DNA from: Oxyruncus cristatus
Taxonomy: Eukaryota > Chordata > Aves > Passeriformes > Cotingidae
DNA: 64,000 nt
Direction of reading: 5' to 3'
NCBI GenBank assembly: GCA_013399855.1
Contig: VXAY01004101.1
Location: forward strand, 124,001-188,000
The notes under the pieces are model-generated. The model did not search any database and was not told the DNA's origin. It saw nothing but the letters and a program-made list of their open reading frames with translations. Both the position numbers and the translations under genes were made by a program. This document shows, one piece after another, positions 1 through 13,700 of the stretch. The number at the start of each line of letters is the position of its first letter. Within the stretch, counting starts at the first letter, position 1.

Positions 1-3000
1 AGTGACACTGACTGAGATACTGTTCCACTTCCCAGGCTGGGTGATGTGTTTTATATTATTTCTCTTGGATTTATTAAGCATTATGTAACTGGCTAACCAA
101 TCCCGCATGCGATGCAATCGTGGCTGATTTCATGTCAGTGGAAAGTAAACAAAAAATTGCTCTGAAGTGGCTGAACTGAAATCCATTTCCACATGCAAAG
201 CAATTCCTGGAGGATCTTCCCTATCTCCTCATGGCTACTTTGCATCCAAGCTCTCATGCAACCCATTACAAAAGAGTTATGGAAAAATTGCACATAGAAT
301 ACAACACTGTCTTACAAGCAAAAATTATTAAGATGAAGCTTATTTTGTGTAAACATTTTTTAAGTAGCTTTGTGGATTTCTGCTGCCCCTTGAAATGTGT
401 TACAATTGCCTGTTGCATGTCTTTTAGCTGGGTAACTCCTTCAAATGTGAAAATTATTCACCAAAGAAAGTTTGGCATTAAAGTTTGAAAAACAAGGCAA
501 GTCCTGAGGTCCTGAAGCCCAGCAGGACCCAGCCCAATATGACAAGGAAGATGTTCTGCCTTGCTGAGCTTTGGAAGTATCAGGTGAGGCAAAAATTACA
601 CTCCATTAGACTCTGAACTCAAGCTCTCCCATGAGCCCTTTCTTTCTGGTCTTATGGGCAATATCCTTCCCATTAACACCAGTTTGCACCCAGAGACGTT
701 TACCTGAGGAGGGGGGAATGTGGAATGGATAAAATAGCAGTGGCCTTGCATAGTTTCATTTGTTGTTCCTCAGTGCCTGAAACATTCAGCAACGTTTGAA
801 AATTGTGTGTATTTCTGGATCCATTTCACCAACGCACTTCACTGAAACATCAGTATGAATTTGGTGGCTGGGGGTTACCTGGTTGTGTGTTATTCGCATT
901 ATTTTTCAGGAAGCCCCTATGGCAGCCAAGCACCTGCTTCACCTCGGCAAGAAGCTAAGTCCAAGTAAGGTAAGTTGCTGTATCAGACCTGACTGGGCTT
1001 ATGGGACCATGAAACATCATTTGCCACTTGCTGGGCTGCAACTTGAACATGAAAGTGGCACCAAGCCATGATCCAGGGTCAAATGATGGTTGTGAAAGGG
1101 CAGGATGGGACAGCCCTGAAAGTGCAAGTTCACAGCTCCATGTGGGTGTCAGCCTTGTGCTGACTCTCTAGATGAGCAAAGTTGTCCCACAGCAAACAGG
1201 TAACCCACAAGTTAGGGGTTTGTCCACTCTTCTGAAGGCTCATTTACTTCTTTGGGAGATGAGCAGGGATGCTCTGCATCCTGCCTTGAAAAGGTGACTC
1301 AAGGGAGAGTTGAAGATTAGCACAGGACAGAAGGTTAGCACAGGAGTCCCTCACACTGCACAGGGCAGCAGCTTAACAGTGGGCTTTTCACTCCCTCAGT
1401 GCTGAGTGTGTGCTGGCTGTTGTGGGTCACTGTGAAATTACGGCCGGTACCCCCAGAGCCGTTACCACACCAGGCACAAACTTACCTGGCAGACAAAACC
1501 AGTTGTGAGTTTGCCCAGTAATAACTGTACTTATCCCATCAGGCATTCGACAGCGGCTGGTTAAACACTGGGCTATGACAGTCAGATGTGAGGAGCTATG
1601 ACACAAACCAAATTTCACGGCCATCCTGTGTCTGAAGGCGCAACCCAAGACTTCAGCTGGCAACAAGTCCCCCTCGTTGCATCTATGACCCCATTCCTTT
1701 ATTTTTCCTATCTTTTACTGTCCTTTCTACCCATGTGTTGTATTGGAAAAGCCTTGAGAGAGCAAGCCAAGCCAGCAGCACAGCCTGAACAAGTTTGGGT
1801 CTGCAAGGAAACAAACCCACAGCCAGGGGTCAGCCGACGTATTCAGGCAGTCCCATGTGGTCACTGCACCAGGATCACTTCACAGCCCCACGGCCCCAGC
1901 AACTCCCACCAGCCCAGACAGCGCGTGATGGGAACATGACATTTCTCCTTGTCAGATGGAAAGCAATTTATTCAGGGTCTGAGGAGGTAGGGAAATGCTC
2001 AGTTTCAGCAGTTCATAAGTAGTTTTAGCAGCTCTGCCGGCATCTCTGCTTATCTGGGGCTCTGCAGGGTGAAGTGATGCAATAGCACATGTCATGGCAC
2101 GGTGCGCGTGGGCTGCCAGTGGGGTCTGCAGAGGGCTGCCACGTTCCCTGTGGAAAGTGCCTTCTGATAATGGTGGATTTGCATGCCGTGTTTTCAGAGG
2201 GCTCCGGGATTTCAGCCCTTTGAAGAGCACTTTGCAGTGATCCAGTTTTGACTAAATTCTTCTCTTAAAAATAAGTCCCTTTTCCCACCTCCCACACTGC
2301 TTGGGAGAAGGAGTCACAGGCTGGCCACATGCAGCTGGTTTGAGCTCATCTTGTCACAAGTTGCTGCAGAAATTGCTGAGTATTTTAGAGCATTTTCAGG
2401 ACTGGGAGGTGAATGGCAGAAGGTGAGAGTCAACCAACTCCACACTGCTGTTGCCATCATTTTTGTTGCTCTTGTTTCTGCTGAGGTACCAGAAGTCTAC
2501 CTTATATCCCATTTAACTGCAGCTTCTGCAACTCATTCTCAGGAAGATCTTGCAAACAGGAGTACCCCTTCTTACACTTAAAAAGCTGCAGCAATGACCA
2601 AGGAGAAAAAGCACATGAGCTGCAAGTTGGTAGCAGACATTTCTCTGTCTAAACTACAAGTTCAAATAAAACTATTGCATGGCAGTCAGGGGTTTTCTAC
2701 TATTATCATCATATTATGCTCTGGACTTCAGTTTTGTGTACATTTTTCAGGCTCTGCAGGAATCTTGGATCTCTGTGAATAGATGGAATTGAAATTTAAA
2801 GATATCGTCCAAATAGGTAAACACATCAGAAACATTATCTGGGTCACATTTGGGCAATGGAGTTCGCTCTGTTTTAAGTGCAAATGGTTTGCTGATGATT
2901 TAGATGAACTTCCTGAGGAGTGTTTGAAATTCCTGGCTCACATTCGGTTTGCCATCTGCTAGAAGGTCTTTGATGACCCTACAAAGAGACGTTAGACTGG

Positions 3001-6000
3001 AGCTGCTCTTCATGTCTGAGTTGGACTTTTCGTGATTGACTAGTTTTTATTTTTTTGCATTTATATTACTTTGATTCCCAAGGAATCAGATCAAGTGGGG
3101 CTTGCAAGGCACTCTGTCGCAAGCTGCTGGGGCAGGGATGCTCTGTTAATTTTCCATCCATGTGCTGTCATCAACTTGTACCAGCACTGCCAGTTCTTTA
3201 TGTCTGCTAAAATTATTATGTAGAGTTTAGTTTTGCCCTCATTTAGACTGGATCTAACAGTAATTAAATAATTTGTGCTGTCAGAGGGAACTTGAACTTG
3301 AGGCTAGCCTGGATTACAGACACAAAAAACTTTTTCCCTTCTCATAAGTGTCCCACATTTGGTGTGTAAATAGACGATGTGTTCTTCTCTTTCATGCCTT
3401 TCTTGATCTACTTGAAATATCTTTTTAGAGAGCTTGTGTTGTAACCTACCAAAAAGCACTGCCCAATAGGGTTGAATTCAACTTGAACATTTTCCGTTTT
3501 CTAAAGCAGAAGAGAGCTATGGCAGGAGGGCAGAAGGAGCAGGGGTTTGGAAAGGAATTTTTTTTCAGGAATGGAAAAAAGAGTCCTGTTGACAGAGCCT
3601 AAAGTGCTTTGCCTCTCCACATAACAGTAATAGAAGCTTTCTTGTCTTTGTGATGCATCTGGTGCCTGCGAGCACCTGGACTTAAAAAAACTCAGGAGCA
3701 GTTAATTGGGGTGAGATAAGGAAAGGATTTACTGTGCCAAGGCAAAGAGCTATTACAAGACGCGTGCACGCAGAATACAGCTATTAGGGCTTAAGGCATC
3801 ACATCTCAAGAGATCCCACTTGCAGGAGAAGGAGAAGGTTCCCACAAATCCCAGCCACTGGGCAGAGCTGCAGCACAGCTTCAGAGAAACTCGACGGCTG
3901 GAGGGGATGAAGTGCAGGGGACAAAGCTGCTCCTCCAACATGGAGGAAATGATGAAGAGGAGGATATTCTCTATTCACCATCTTCTGTTCTGAGATCTCA
4001 GAGGCTCGTGATGCTGTTTTCCAGTAGGTGAGTGCAGGGCAAAGACACAAACCCACAGTAAATGTGTGCTGAGATGGCACCCCCAAGCACATGGCCTCTG
4101 CCTCTGGTGGGAACATCTGCGACCATTTTCTTCCTTCAAGTGCCTTTTGACATATTAAAGACATGGCAGGAACTGAGCTCCCAAGGGATGCATTGGTCTT
4201 ATTTCTGTGGATGCTTGTACCCTGGGTCTATTTGAAGAAGGATGATTCATTCAACTTCTCAAGCTTATGGCTCTGCATGTCACTTCCCACTGTAAGAAGA
4301 AGGGTCTTGTTTGCTATCATGGACTGGGGCTAATTTTGGGACAGATCTAGCATGGAAAAAATGCTTTACACAGCAAGACAGCAGCTGATTCAATTTCTTC
4401 CATGCTGGATGCTGATGTTTAGAGTCTCCCAGGCAGGAAGTTTTATCAAGCAACATCAAACAGATGTTCCTCATCGTGTCCCAGCTGCATTGACTGGCAA
4501 CCCGCTCTGTCAAACACTCACTGGGGACACAGGCATTCATTCTCCATGGACAACATTTTATTAAACAATCCACCTGAAAACGGCAATGGATCTTTCTAAA
4601 GAAATATCTATACCAGTGTTAGTTGTAAAGACACCAGAAGCACTTGCAGTCATGGCACTCCCAAGGACTGTTTCCAGGAAGGGGTCTGAGCTACCGATTT
4701 TGCTGGAGAAGAGGAAAAATTCTTCTCTGGATTTTCAGTACTGGACACAGCATGAATTCACGTTGGCAATAGCACCTTTCTGATGTGGTACATGGTGCAC
4801 TATGGCAATGCAGGACACAGCCAAGCCTTCTGGTTTGGGATGGCTGAAGTGAGAAGGGATCAGCATCAAAATCCCAGAGTTTTGCATTGTTGATCTAAGG
4901 AAAAGGCCCCTCTTAGCAGCCAGGAACTTCAGCAAATGTCTCTGGGCCTCCCAGATGCAAAGATATGTGTTGCTCCCAGAGGGAACATCTTCACAGGGGT
5001 GTTGGAGAAACTGAAAAGATTAGGAGAGACTCAGATATTGGGGTGATAGCAGTCACTGTCAGCTCTCAGGGGGTTTTTCAGGGCTCAGCCCTGCCTGGAC
5101 CCCAGACCATGGTAATAAACCAGCCCCGTTTGCTGGCTATCATGGTTGTGCTATTCCCATTGCTGGTACAAACTCATCTGCTTTGTGTGCAGGGCATGGA
5201 TCAGGGGGTGTGTGATGGTCCTGGACTCTCCAGCTCCCAGGCATGGCCAGAGGACTTGCCATCATATGCTGCAAGGACAGGACAAAAGCTCTTTGCAGGC
5301 TGAGTGAAGGCAGGCTGGCATTTCTTTCAGAAACCTTTAGACCTCATCAGAACTGATTCTGGAGCCAGGGTGGAAGCTGCTGGGCATAGTTTTCTTTGGA
5401 CATCTACTTATCTAGAAGGACTGGAGTTTTGGGTCCAGTGGAGAGTAAATGACACAGAACTAAATGGAACATCTCCATCCACAGCATGGCAAGGTGAGAG
5501 GCCCTCCCACAGGCAGAGCATGTCCAGTATGATGTTGCTTCAACCACTTTGAGAGTTGTTGCCTACTTTGAGAATGGCAGGGGTGGAACTGGAGCCCAGG
5601 GCTTTTCAAAGTGACACTCGGCAGCTGCCACTGCTGGAACTGCACATCAGGTCCCCACAAGAGCGTGCTCTTGCTGATTGCTTCTAATCACACAGTGCAA
5701 ATACTGAAAAGGTACTTTTTTTTTTAAAAAAAATGTTTTAATCTTGAATCCAAATAACCCTGTGTAGCCGTGGGTAGCACTGGGTTGAGGCATGTCCTTG
5801 GTCTGCTGGAGTTCACACGGGCGATAGCCCCCGTCCAGCGCAGACTGGCGGGCTGCGGTGCACAGCTGGACACATTAATTACCCCAACGCCAGGATGCAT
5901 TTGCTGTAGTATAAATCAGCTGTCGTTTGTCAGGCATGTTCCTGGCTTATCAATGGGAAGCAAAACACTGCAGTGGAACAGCTCCATGAAAGGGTAAGTC

Positions 6001-9000
6001 CTGGAGCGGTGTAATTGGTGGGAGCATGGGCTGCAGAGGGGATTGCATGACAAGCAGGCTCTCCCACTTCTCCTAAAATTTTGACAGTTACCAGCAGCTG
6101 GCAGGAGAGTTTCAACCCTACATGAACTGTAGTAAAAAGATGAAGAAGAAATAAGACTCTGATGGACGCTACAGATCCTCTCTGGAGGCAGGATCACAAC
6201 AGTTGACTCTGAATTCAGGGATGTGCATGCAAGCAGGGCCAAGAGAGCTCTCAGCCATCCCTTCACTTCCCCTTGAAGATCCCTAAGGAAATGTTATCCC
6301 ATAGTTGGGGTCCAGCACAGAGATAATGTAGCTGTAATCCCCAGGTTTGATAGGGCAGGCAGCCATCAGTGGTGTTATCTCCCCTCTGCATGGAGGCCCC
6401 TTCCAGCGTGAGGCTTTCACTTGGCACACAGCTCTAAACATGGGATGTGAAAAGAGCAAAGTGTGTGGGAGCTGCTGATTTTGTCTCCTTGGTGGGACTG
6501 TTTTTTTTAATAAAAAGATCAGATGTTGCACTTCCTTGAAAACATGACAATCTATGGGAGAGTTCATTAGTTTATGGCAAGTTGCAACACTGTGGAGCCC
6601 AGCAGAAAGCAAATGTTATTGCAAAGAGTTATCACTAAAGGGAGAGGAAAACAATGTCCTGAGGAAATAAACTCGACAGAGCCAAACACGGAGCAACATA
6701 AAGTTGTGGAGTACAGGCAGTAGAGCTGAATATTTTCTCAGAATAAAAGCCCCCAGTCACCTGTTTTTAATGCCAATGCTTGCTTTCTGCATATTCAGTG
6801 AATATGTGGGATACAACTGTCCAGAACTCCATCTCTAATGGGAGTAACAAGTATCATGATTGCAGCTGGCTGAATTAATTTACTACTAGTACACAAAAAT
6901 GTCTTTGTGACCATTATTAAATAGTGATAACACCAGTAATGATCAGTTTTACTATTGGTTTGTGGTTTCTTTGTTTGGGAGGGGTTTTTTTGGGTTATGG
7001 AATTGTATCTCAAAAAGGTCTTTCCTCCACAAAGACCCCCAACAAAATAGAGATTTGAGCGGTTTTTATGATGACCAGCCTGTCTCAAACCTGAGAAAAG
7101 CTGGAGGTGCAAGGGGAGAGGAAATACCAGTTTTCATAAATCTGACATAGCTGGACGCTGCCAGTCTTCTTAACCTTCAGTTAATCCAAGTTACACCAGT
7201 CTGAAACAGTAGTATTGGATTTGGAGAAGTGTAAAGCTGAATTCAAAATAATCCATTGCTTTCCTTGCTGAGTCTCTTGCCACTTGCAACACTGCAGAGG
7301 ACTCCAGTTCTGCATTGTCAGGGTTTTTCTTGTGTTTTCCCCTTTCATTTCCTAACTGAAGAATTTGTTCCAGATTTGTTCATATTTAGCCTCATGGTAG
7401 GACACACAAGTTTCTCCTTCAGGCAGTGGGATGCTTTGCCTGCTCCCAACCCAGCTACTTACACCGAGCCGATGCGGGGCCCTTGAAGCCCCTTGGTTTG
7501 TTTTGAGGGAATAATTTCTTCCTTGGTGTTTTGGCTGGCTTAAATCAATACTAAAGCAAAATATGATGCTACTTGAGAAGGATTGTAACAACCAACCCTG
7601 CAGTCCTGTGTCCTGGGATAGGCAGCACCCACATCCACACACTGCACAGACCAGGAGAAGAGGTTTGCTCAGCTGCCTCAGCTCAGCCTTGAACCTGCAA
7701 AGCCCCTTTCTGCAAAAGGATGTATTTGCCTGTGAAATGGAGGGTGACTCCTCCTTTGTCTTCTTTCTTCCCCCGTCCTCTCACCAGCTCACATTTGACC
7801 CCGTGTTCCTAAATTGTGCATACATTGGTGTTGGGGTGCAATCCCAATGGCTCCCCGCCCGAGAAGCAGGCTGGCATTTTGGTGGCTCTACAGCCCCTGG
7901 TTTTAGCTCTGCTGACCTCAGAAATAGGAAGCCAATTTCTTGAACAAGCTGCCTAAGGAGCCTGGGATAGGTCAGAGATTACTTGGGCAGATCAAAAGCC
8001 ATAGATGTTTTTCTGACAGCCCTGGAGCTCCCTGTCCTGATTTATGAATTATATACGCTCTATATATTTAGCTGAAGAGGCTCACTGGGGGAACAGTTTG
8101 TGTAAGCAGGAAAGAGCATATGGCTTCAGAGAGCCACCATCTACCAGAAGATAACCCTCAAATGCACCCTCTTTAGAGCCATCAAAATTCCATGAGGGAC
8201 CATGACAAAGGGACCCCAGCAGACTAGGCAAAAATGTTACGATATTTTAGTGGACCAGCATTTTAATAGGAGACTGAGTTAAGGAGAAGCAGATCCAAAC
8301 CCCAGAAACTGGGAGATCTGGACTTGGGGCAGTAGACCTGCAACCTCCCCTCATTTCAAAAATCTTCTTTCTCTTACTTTGGAGCTTCAGCTGATCCCGT
8401 GGGGTACAGCTCACTCTCCCGTGGAAGTGCAACGTGCCCTGCCAGATTTTGAGTTTCTTCTCCTCTTTTGGAGGTTGGATGCCCAAAGACACTCTGCTGG
8501 GGCTCTTTACACCCTGAGAGCTGTTGTCACACCAGTGACACTTAGCTCACACTCTTGAGGTTGCCTCCACAGGTCAGAGGGTTGTGGTGCTTTGTTGTCC
8601 TCTCTGTGAGATGAGACTGTGTTCAGCCCCATGCCTGCTCGGCCAGATGTGAGCCCTGTTCCTAACAGAACGAGCACAAGGGAGACTTTCCCAATTCTGA
8701 TACAGAACAGGCAGGAAAACTCCCAATTCTTAACTTTAAGGACAGAGTTTTTCCATGTGCACAACACAGTAACCCTGATATCAAGTCTGTAGCTTCTATA
8801 AGGGTTATAGTTCCAAGGAGATAGTCTTGGAGTCTTGAAGGCTTTGAGCAACAAAATTCCACCATGTCCCCAGCCTGCGGAATTACTTGCTGGAACAACT
8901 TTACTTGACACAACTGCCATTTGTGTTGTGCTCTAACACAAATGCACCCCATTTTAGCTTCCAGCGTGTACATCTTGTTTTTCCACAGCTCCATAGAAGA

Positions 9001-10580
9001 TGACGCCCTCTGCCAGAAAGCGGCTCCCTGGGACCTGGCTGTAGATGGCTCACTCACCTTCCAGCTCCCTCCTGGCCAAACTGAGCCTTCAGTCTCCCAC
9101 ATCATAAGACAGTTTTGCAGTTCTGAATGATCCTTGTATTTTTTTTGTCCCGGGCCAGGTAAGTCCAGGACTTGGAAGGATCCTCTGCTCACCTGCGTAA
9201 GGGTTTGTGTTAGCAGCAGTGCAACTGCAGCTCCTGTCTGTACCCTCTGCTGAGAAAGTCACGCAAAACTGCTGCCCTCCAGCAGCCACTGCCACCGGGG
9301 AGAAGTTTAAGGGTGGATATTTCGAAGCCTTGCAGGGGCTGGCAAGGGAGAATCAGGGAAATACAGTGGTCTGTCAGACTACAGCCCTTTATTCCATCGT
9401 GCACAGACGACAGTGGTCAGAGGTGCTGTGTGATGGCCACTTCACCATGTTGGTGATTCAAGGCATAGAGACGGGCAGCACGGAGCACAGACTGGGGTCT
9501 CTTCTGCCCTGGTGTAAACTCTTATGGAGAGCAGCAAAGTCCCTAAAGATGCTCAGCTGGAGTCTGAGCCATGTTCTCTATGGCAAGTCTTAAATCTCTG
9601 TGCTAAGAGGAGCGGCTTTGCTGCTGTCACCAGGCTAGCACTGTCACTCTTAAAAGAGAGGCTGGATGAGTGGTATGATTAGTTGCTTGAAGAGCAGCTG
9701 AATGCGGATGTTCTGTCTATTTGGGAAACTTGCTGTTCCCTTCTCTTTTAATGTCAATGCAAAGTGGGCTCCCAGGGTACTTTTACTGTCTCAGAATGAC
9801 TGTAGGGTCAATCTTATCACTAAATGCAAGGGAAGTGGATGTAGTCTCAGAAAACATCTATCTATCTGAGAGCTGAATCACAGAGAGCAAGCCTTGGCTT
9901 ATTTTTTTTTTCCCCATGCAGAGGCAAATTTTGTCATCATATCACTCACATAACCTTTCAGATGAACTTAGTAATCATGATATGTTTTGGTTTGGCTTCT
10001 TTCAGATTAAAACCTTGCCTTTCAGAAAAAGGAAACCATAAGTTAAATAACTCCAAAATTAGGTATTTCTGAAGGATAATTAGTGGTCTTCTTTCTTACC
10101 AAAAACAACCCAGGACTGTGCTTTAAATAATACCTTGTAGTAATTTCTGCTCCAAATGAGATTAAGTTAGCAGGATGTTATCGGTACAGCATCCTGCATT
10201 TCAAACCATACTTTAGGGTATTATCTACAATAATGAATACTATATATCTCCTTTACTTTTTGAAAAATCAACCCGATTTTGTGTCCTAAATCTCCCCATC
10301 TGGTTCTCTCTGCTTCAACAGTTGCCCCCAGGGTTGTGTTTGCCTACACACAAAGTACTGACCGACCATTCTTTTATTCCCTGTTCTTGTAGATAGGGGG
10401 ACCCATGTAAAGTGAATACAGATACAGATCCCTGCCCCCAGTTATTTCATTTGGATGCAAAAATACTGGTGTTGTAATCCTCCTACTTCATCGCTTTGAG
10501 AAAAAAGCAATTCTAGTTGCATTGAAATTTCTATAGCAAGGGGAACAGGTCTGTGTTTGTCAGAGTTCACTTTAAAAAGT
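1..10580. other. Upstream non-coding stretch, no gene recognised
   Basis: I read both strands and found no domain, conserved motif or run of linked exons that I can name. The open frames are short and overlap in several frames, as expected by chance; the longest is a 176-codon frame on the minus strand at 8662-9192 with no recognisable family. In mammals the gene upstream of SNX4 in the same orientation is OSBPL11. I looked for its C-terminal coding sequence and did not see it, so this stretch is probably intergenic or untranslated. One segment with good splice signals (910-969) is listed separately. Confidence 0.5.
910..969 (+). other. Exon-like 60-base segment with strong splice signals
   Basis: A pyrimidine-rich tract ending in tatttttcag precedes position 910, and a consensus donor (AAG then gtaagt) follows 969. 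A second donor, gtaagg, lies five bases earlier at 965. One frame is open throughout (EAPMAAKHLLHLGKKLSPSK), and a second is open until a TAA near the end. I recognise no protein and see no partner exons nearby, so this may be a chance pair of splice sites. A real exon would belong to an unidentified plus-strand transcript starting outside the window. Confidence 0.2.
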
Positions 10581-10700
10581 GTCAGTGTCCATGCAAATAT
10601 ATAAATATACATTATATAGGGATATATGCATGTATACACATACATAGGCTCTGTATATACAGAAAGACACACACACATACTTAGGAGATGTGTATATAAC
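10581..10700. repeat. AT/CA-rich simple sequence
   Basis: The stretch alternates ATAT, ATACAC and CACACA units (for example gatatatgcatgtatacaca and acacacacatac). It is an imperfect purine-pyrimidine alternating microsatellite and explains the low-complexity open frames on both strands here. No gene context is visible. Confidence 0.75.
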
Positions 10701-13700
10701 ACTCACTTATACACAAATCCATTCCCTGTTATTAAACAATCATCAAGATATAAACAAGAAAAGTTAAACCACGGATGGGCACATTTTCAAATGCTGCTGG
10801 AGGGTTTTATCTACGGTATTGAAGAAGTGCTATCAAAACTGAAACGGGGCACTTATTACAAAGAAATCTTTACGTAAGTGCTGGAAAGGTTTGCCGAATA
10901 ACCAGATGTTGTTGCAAAGACACTTCTCCTCCCCCTCTCCCCACTTCTTCCCTTCTTTAATAGTCGATTAATTCCACGCATAAACCAGGGCTGATAAAAG
11001 TTCTAAGCTGCAAACTTCACCACATCTGGACACTGTCGAAGCCAGATTGTTCAGCGGTGCACTTCAGTTGCTTTTAATCTCCCACAATAAAATAAAAACT
11101 TCCAGCAAGTAATGCTGACCTATATATATTTTTGCACTGTAAACACTGACATCTGCGAGCTGCTCCAAGCGAGCACGCAGCACTTTCCACCAAGAGATCG
11201 CTCGCCCTTCGCCATAAGAGCAATACACAGCTGATGCAGTTGCAGCAGCGTATTATACAAAACTCTCAGCTATTTCCAATCCTCTGGCTAATTGCTGCCA
11301 GGGGAGAAATCAAAGATTAGTTGTTTTGCTGGAGGAAGGAAAAATAAACGACTTCTCAGAGTATGTTGCTTAACACTGCCTAACCAGAAACATTTTTCTA
11401 CTCACAGAAGGAGAGCAGCAGTAGAGGAAGCAGACTCGGACTCCTTCGATAACCCATTTCTGGATCCACTAGCAACAAGAAACCCGGTTTCACGGCTTTG
11501 GCCAATTCATCTTCCCTCGGTGGAGCCAGTCTCCTGCGATTCTGCTGTCAAGCCCGGAGCCCCGAGTTTGTGAGGCTCCCAGCCAGGCTTGCCTGGAAGG
11601 CGGATCCAGCCGCTAAAGCCCAGCTGTGCGTGGGGTCCGCCCAGGAACTGCAGTTTATGAACAAACTGAGTCTGACTCTCCTCTCGAAATATATACAAAT
11701 ATGGGAGGGGGGAGCTGGGCAAAGGAGTCAGGCTCTCAGAAAAAGAGTTTGATTTTTTTTTTTCTGATGACAATGCGGAGTTGCTCCTGGCTCCACATGG
11801 CCCAAGGATTTTTGAAAGGGACCTAAAGTCTGCTGTGTGCATCTAATCAAAAAGGCATGGGTACTCCTGCATGACTCTTTCATCTGAATAGAGCACAAAA
11901 GGTAATGCTTCAATATGCTGAGCTGCAATTAATTCACTACTTTCCCCCTCTCCTTTAGAAATTATCTTTTAAGTAAGCTTCAATGGGCTACATTTTTAAT
12001 AAAGAGAATTAGAAGTTTTAGGGCAGCTTTTTCAGAAAGACCACATCAATATAATCTTAGCCTAATGTAAGTACTTTCAACCTATTAAAGCAGCAGGATT
12101 GAAACATATATGTTTTCCTGAAGCAGGGCCTAAAATAATAACATAGAGCATTTCTCCCCAAGATCCAAACTGCTCTACAAAACTTGTAAGAAATATTATC
12201 CCACTTACAAGAGGGAAACTGTGAAATGTAGCAGAGTTCTGTCTTGCCTTGGTTGTTAACACAATCAGTCTGTGGCAAAGGAGGAGTAAAATCCTCAAAC
12301 TCTTGCCCTATGATCTACCCCAATCCTTCAGATCAATGTATTCAAGTGTGGCACAGAAAGAGATGTTGTTATTAAGGCTTTATGCAGCCAAAAAAAAAAA
12401 AAAATTTGTAGTTACTGATAAATACGTTGACTAATTTTTAATGCATACACCAGACTCTAATTCAGTAAATCTCCAGCTTTTTATTTACCCATTTTACCAT
12501 TCATCTTTTGGTTCATTAATCAGTTTGAGGTGGATATGTGTTGTACCTATATATGCTTGCTTGTATGCATGTTCATTACGGGTGAATGTTTTGCTTTATT
12601 GGACCTGAAGGCCCTTTCTTTGTCTCCATCTTTCTGATAATCTGCACCCAGTTGTTTTGTAAATGATTTATACAAATTATTCTGTTATGGAGTTAAATAA
12701 ACGTATCTGTTTTCCCTTCTGTTTCTAAAAAGGGAAAAGAGGAGACATAAGATGAGGTACAGACACAGTTGATAAAGTGTGTCTCCTGTGCCTTGGTGAC
12801 ACAAGCATGGCAGAGAGTTGCTTGGCCTCTTCAGAGAGATGCTTGGTCTGCTACTGATTGCTTCAGGGTGCCCAGGTGCAAGTCAGCTCAGCCCGTCCTC
12901 CAGATGGAAATGGTTGTATGTCCCTGGGGTAACAGCGCAGAAAGTTAGGTGGGTACCCCAAGGGAAGATACCAGCTGGGATACACAGAGAACATACTGGA
13001 AGAACAAGCCTAGAAAGGTCTGCCTGACCAGGGGAGCTGCCTCGTGCCCACAGCCCCACAGGACATTGGCTCCAGCCCCAGGCAAGATGTGACAATGCCC
13101 TCCCTCACTTGGCTGTCTTTGCATCCAACTGGGCAGCTTGCTGTGTGCCATGTACTGTTAGTCAAGAAGAGATGGGCTGGCCCGAGTTACCACAGATGAA
13201 GTATGGCCTTTGAGGACTAAGGAAAAGCAGATGTTCAGCAAACTTTCAGAAACACATTATTTTCCAGTAAGCATGCTGGAACTGCTGTGTGCACAGTGGT
13301 TTCTTGGGGTGACCTGCCAACTCCCCTCTTTTGGATTCAGAGCATTTCAAAATGCCCGCGGCTTGCTCAGACTACCAGTTGGATTTTCAGATGTGAGCCC
13401 TTCTGTGAGTTGCAAGACAACTGGATAAGGCTTGTATTAGCAATGTCACAGATTATTCATGATCCATGGGAGCCCTCTTAAAAATCAGGAAGAATCCCCC
13501 ACTGCCTATAAAACTTGGAGAGAAATAATGTCCCCAGCAGGAGCCCAGAGGGGCTTTAAACAATGGTGGACATTGACAAAACATGCTGTATGATTTGGAA
13601 GTGCAAGGGAAGCATGGGGTATTATTTTTTTAGCAGCAGAACTTGGGAAGGCAGCAGGAAGCCTGCACAATGTCACTGCAGCCAGGGACCCCGAGCTGTG

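Noticed and set aside
8662..9192. 176-codon minus-strand open frame
   Set aside because: No recognisable domain, overlapping open frames on the same and opposite strands, and no splice or promoter context; chance is the better explanation.
11408..11573. Acceptor-like site followed by an acidic frame (EEADSDSFDNPFLDPLA)
   Set aside because: The acceptor is good, but the only donor nearby (cccg then gtttca) is weak and no partner exon is visible.
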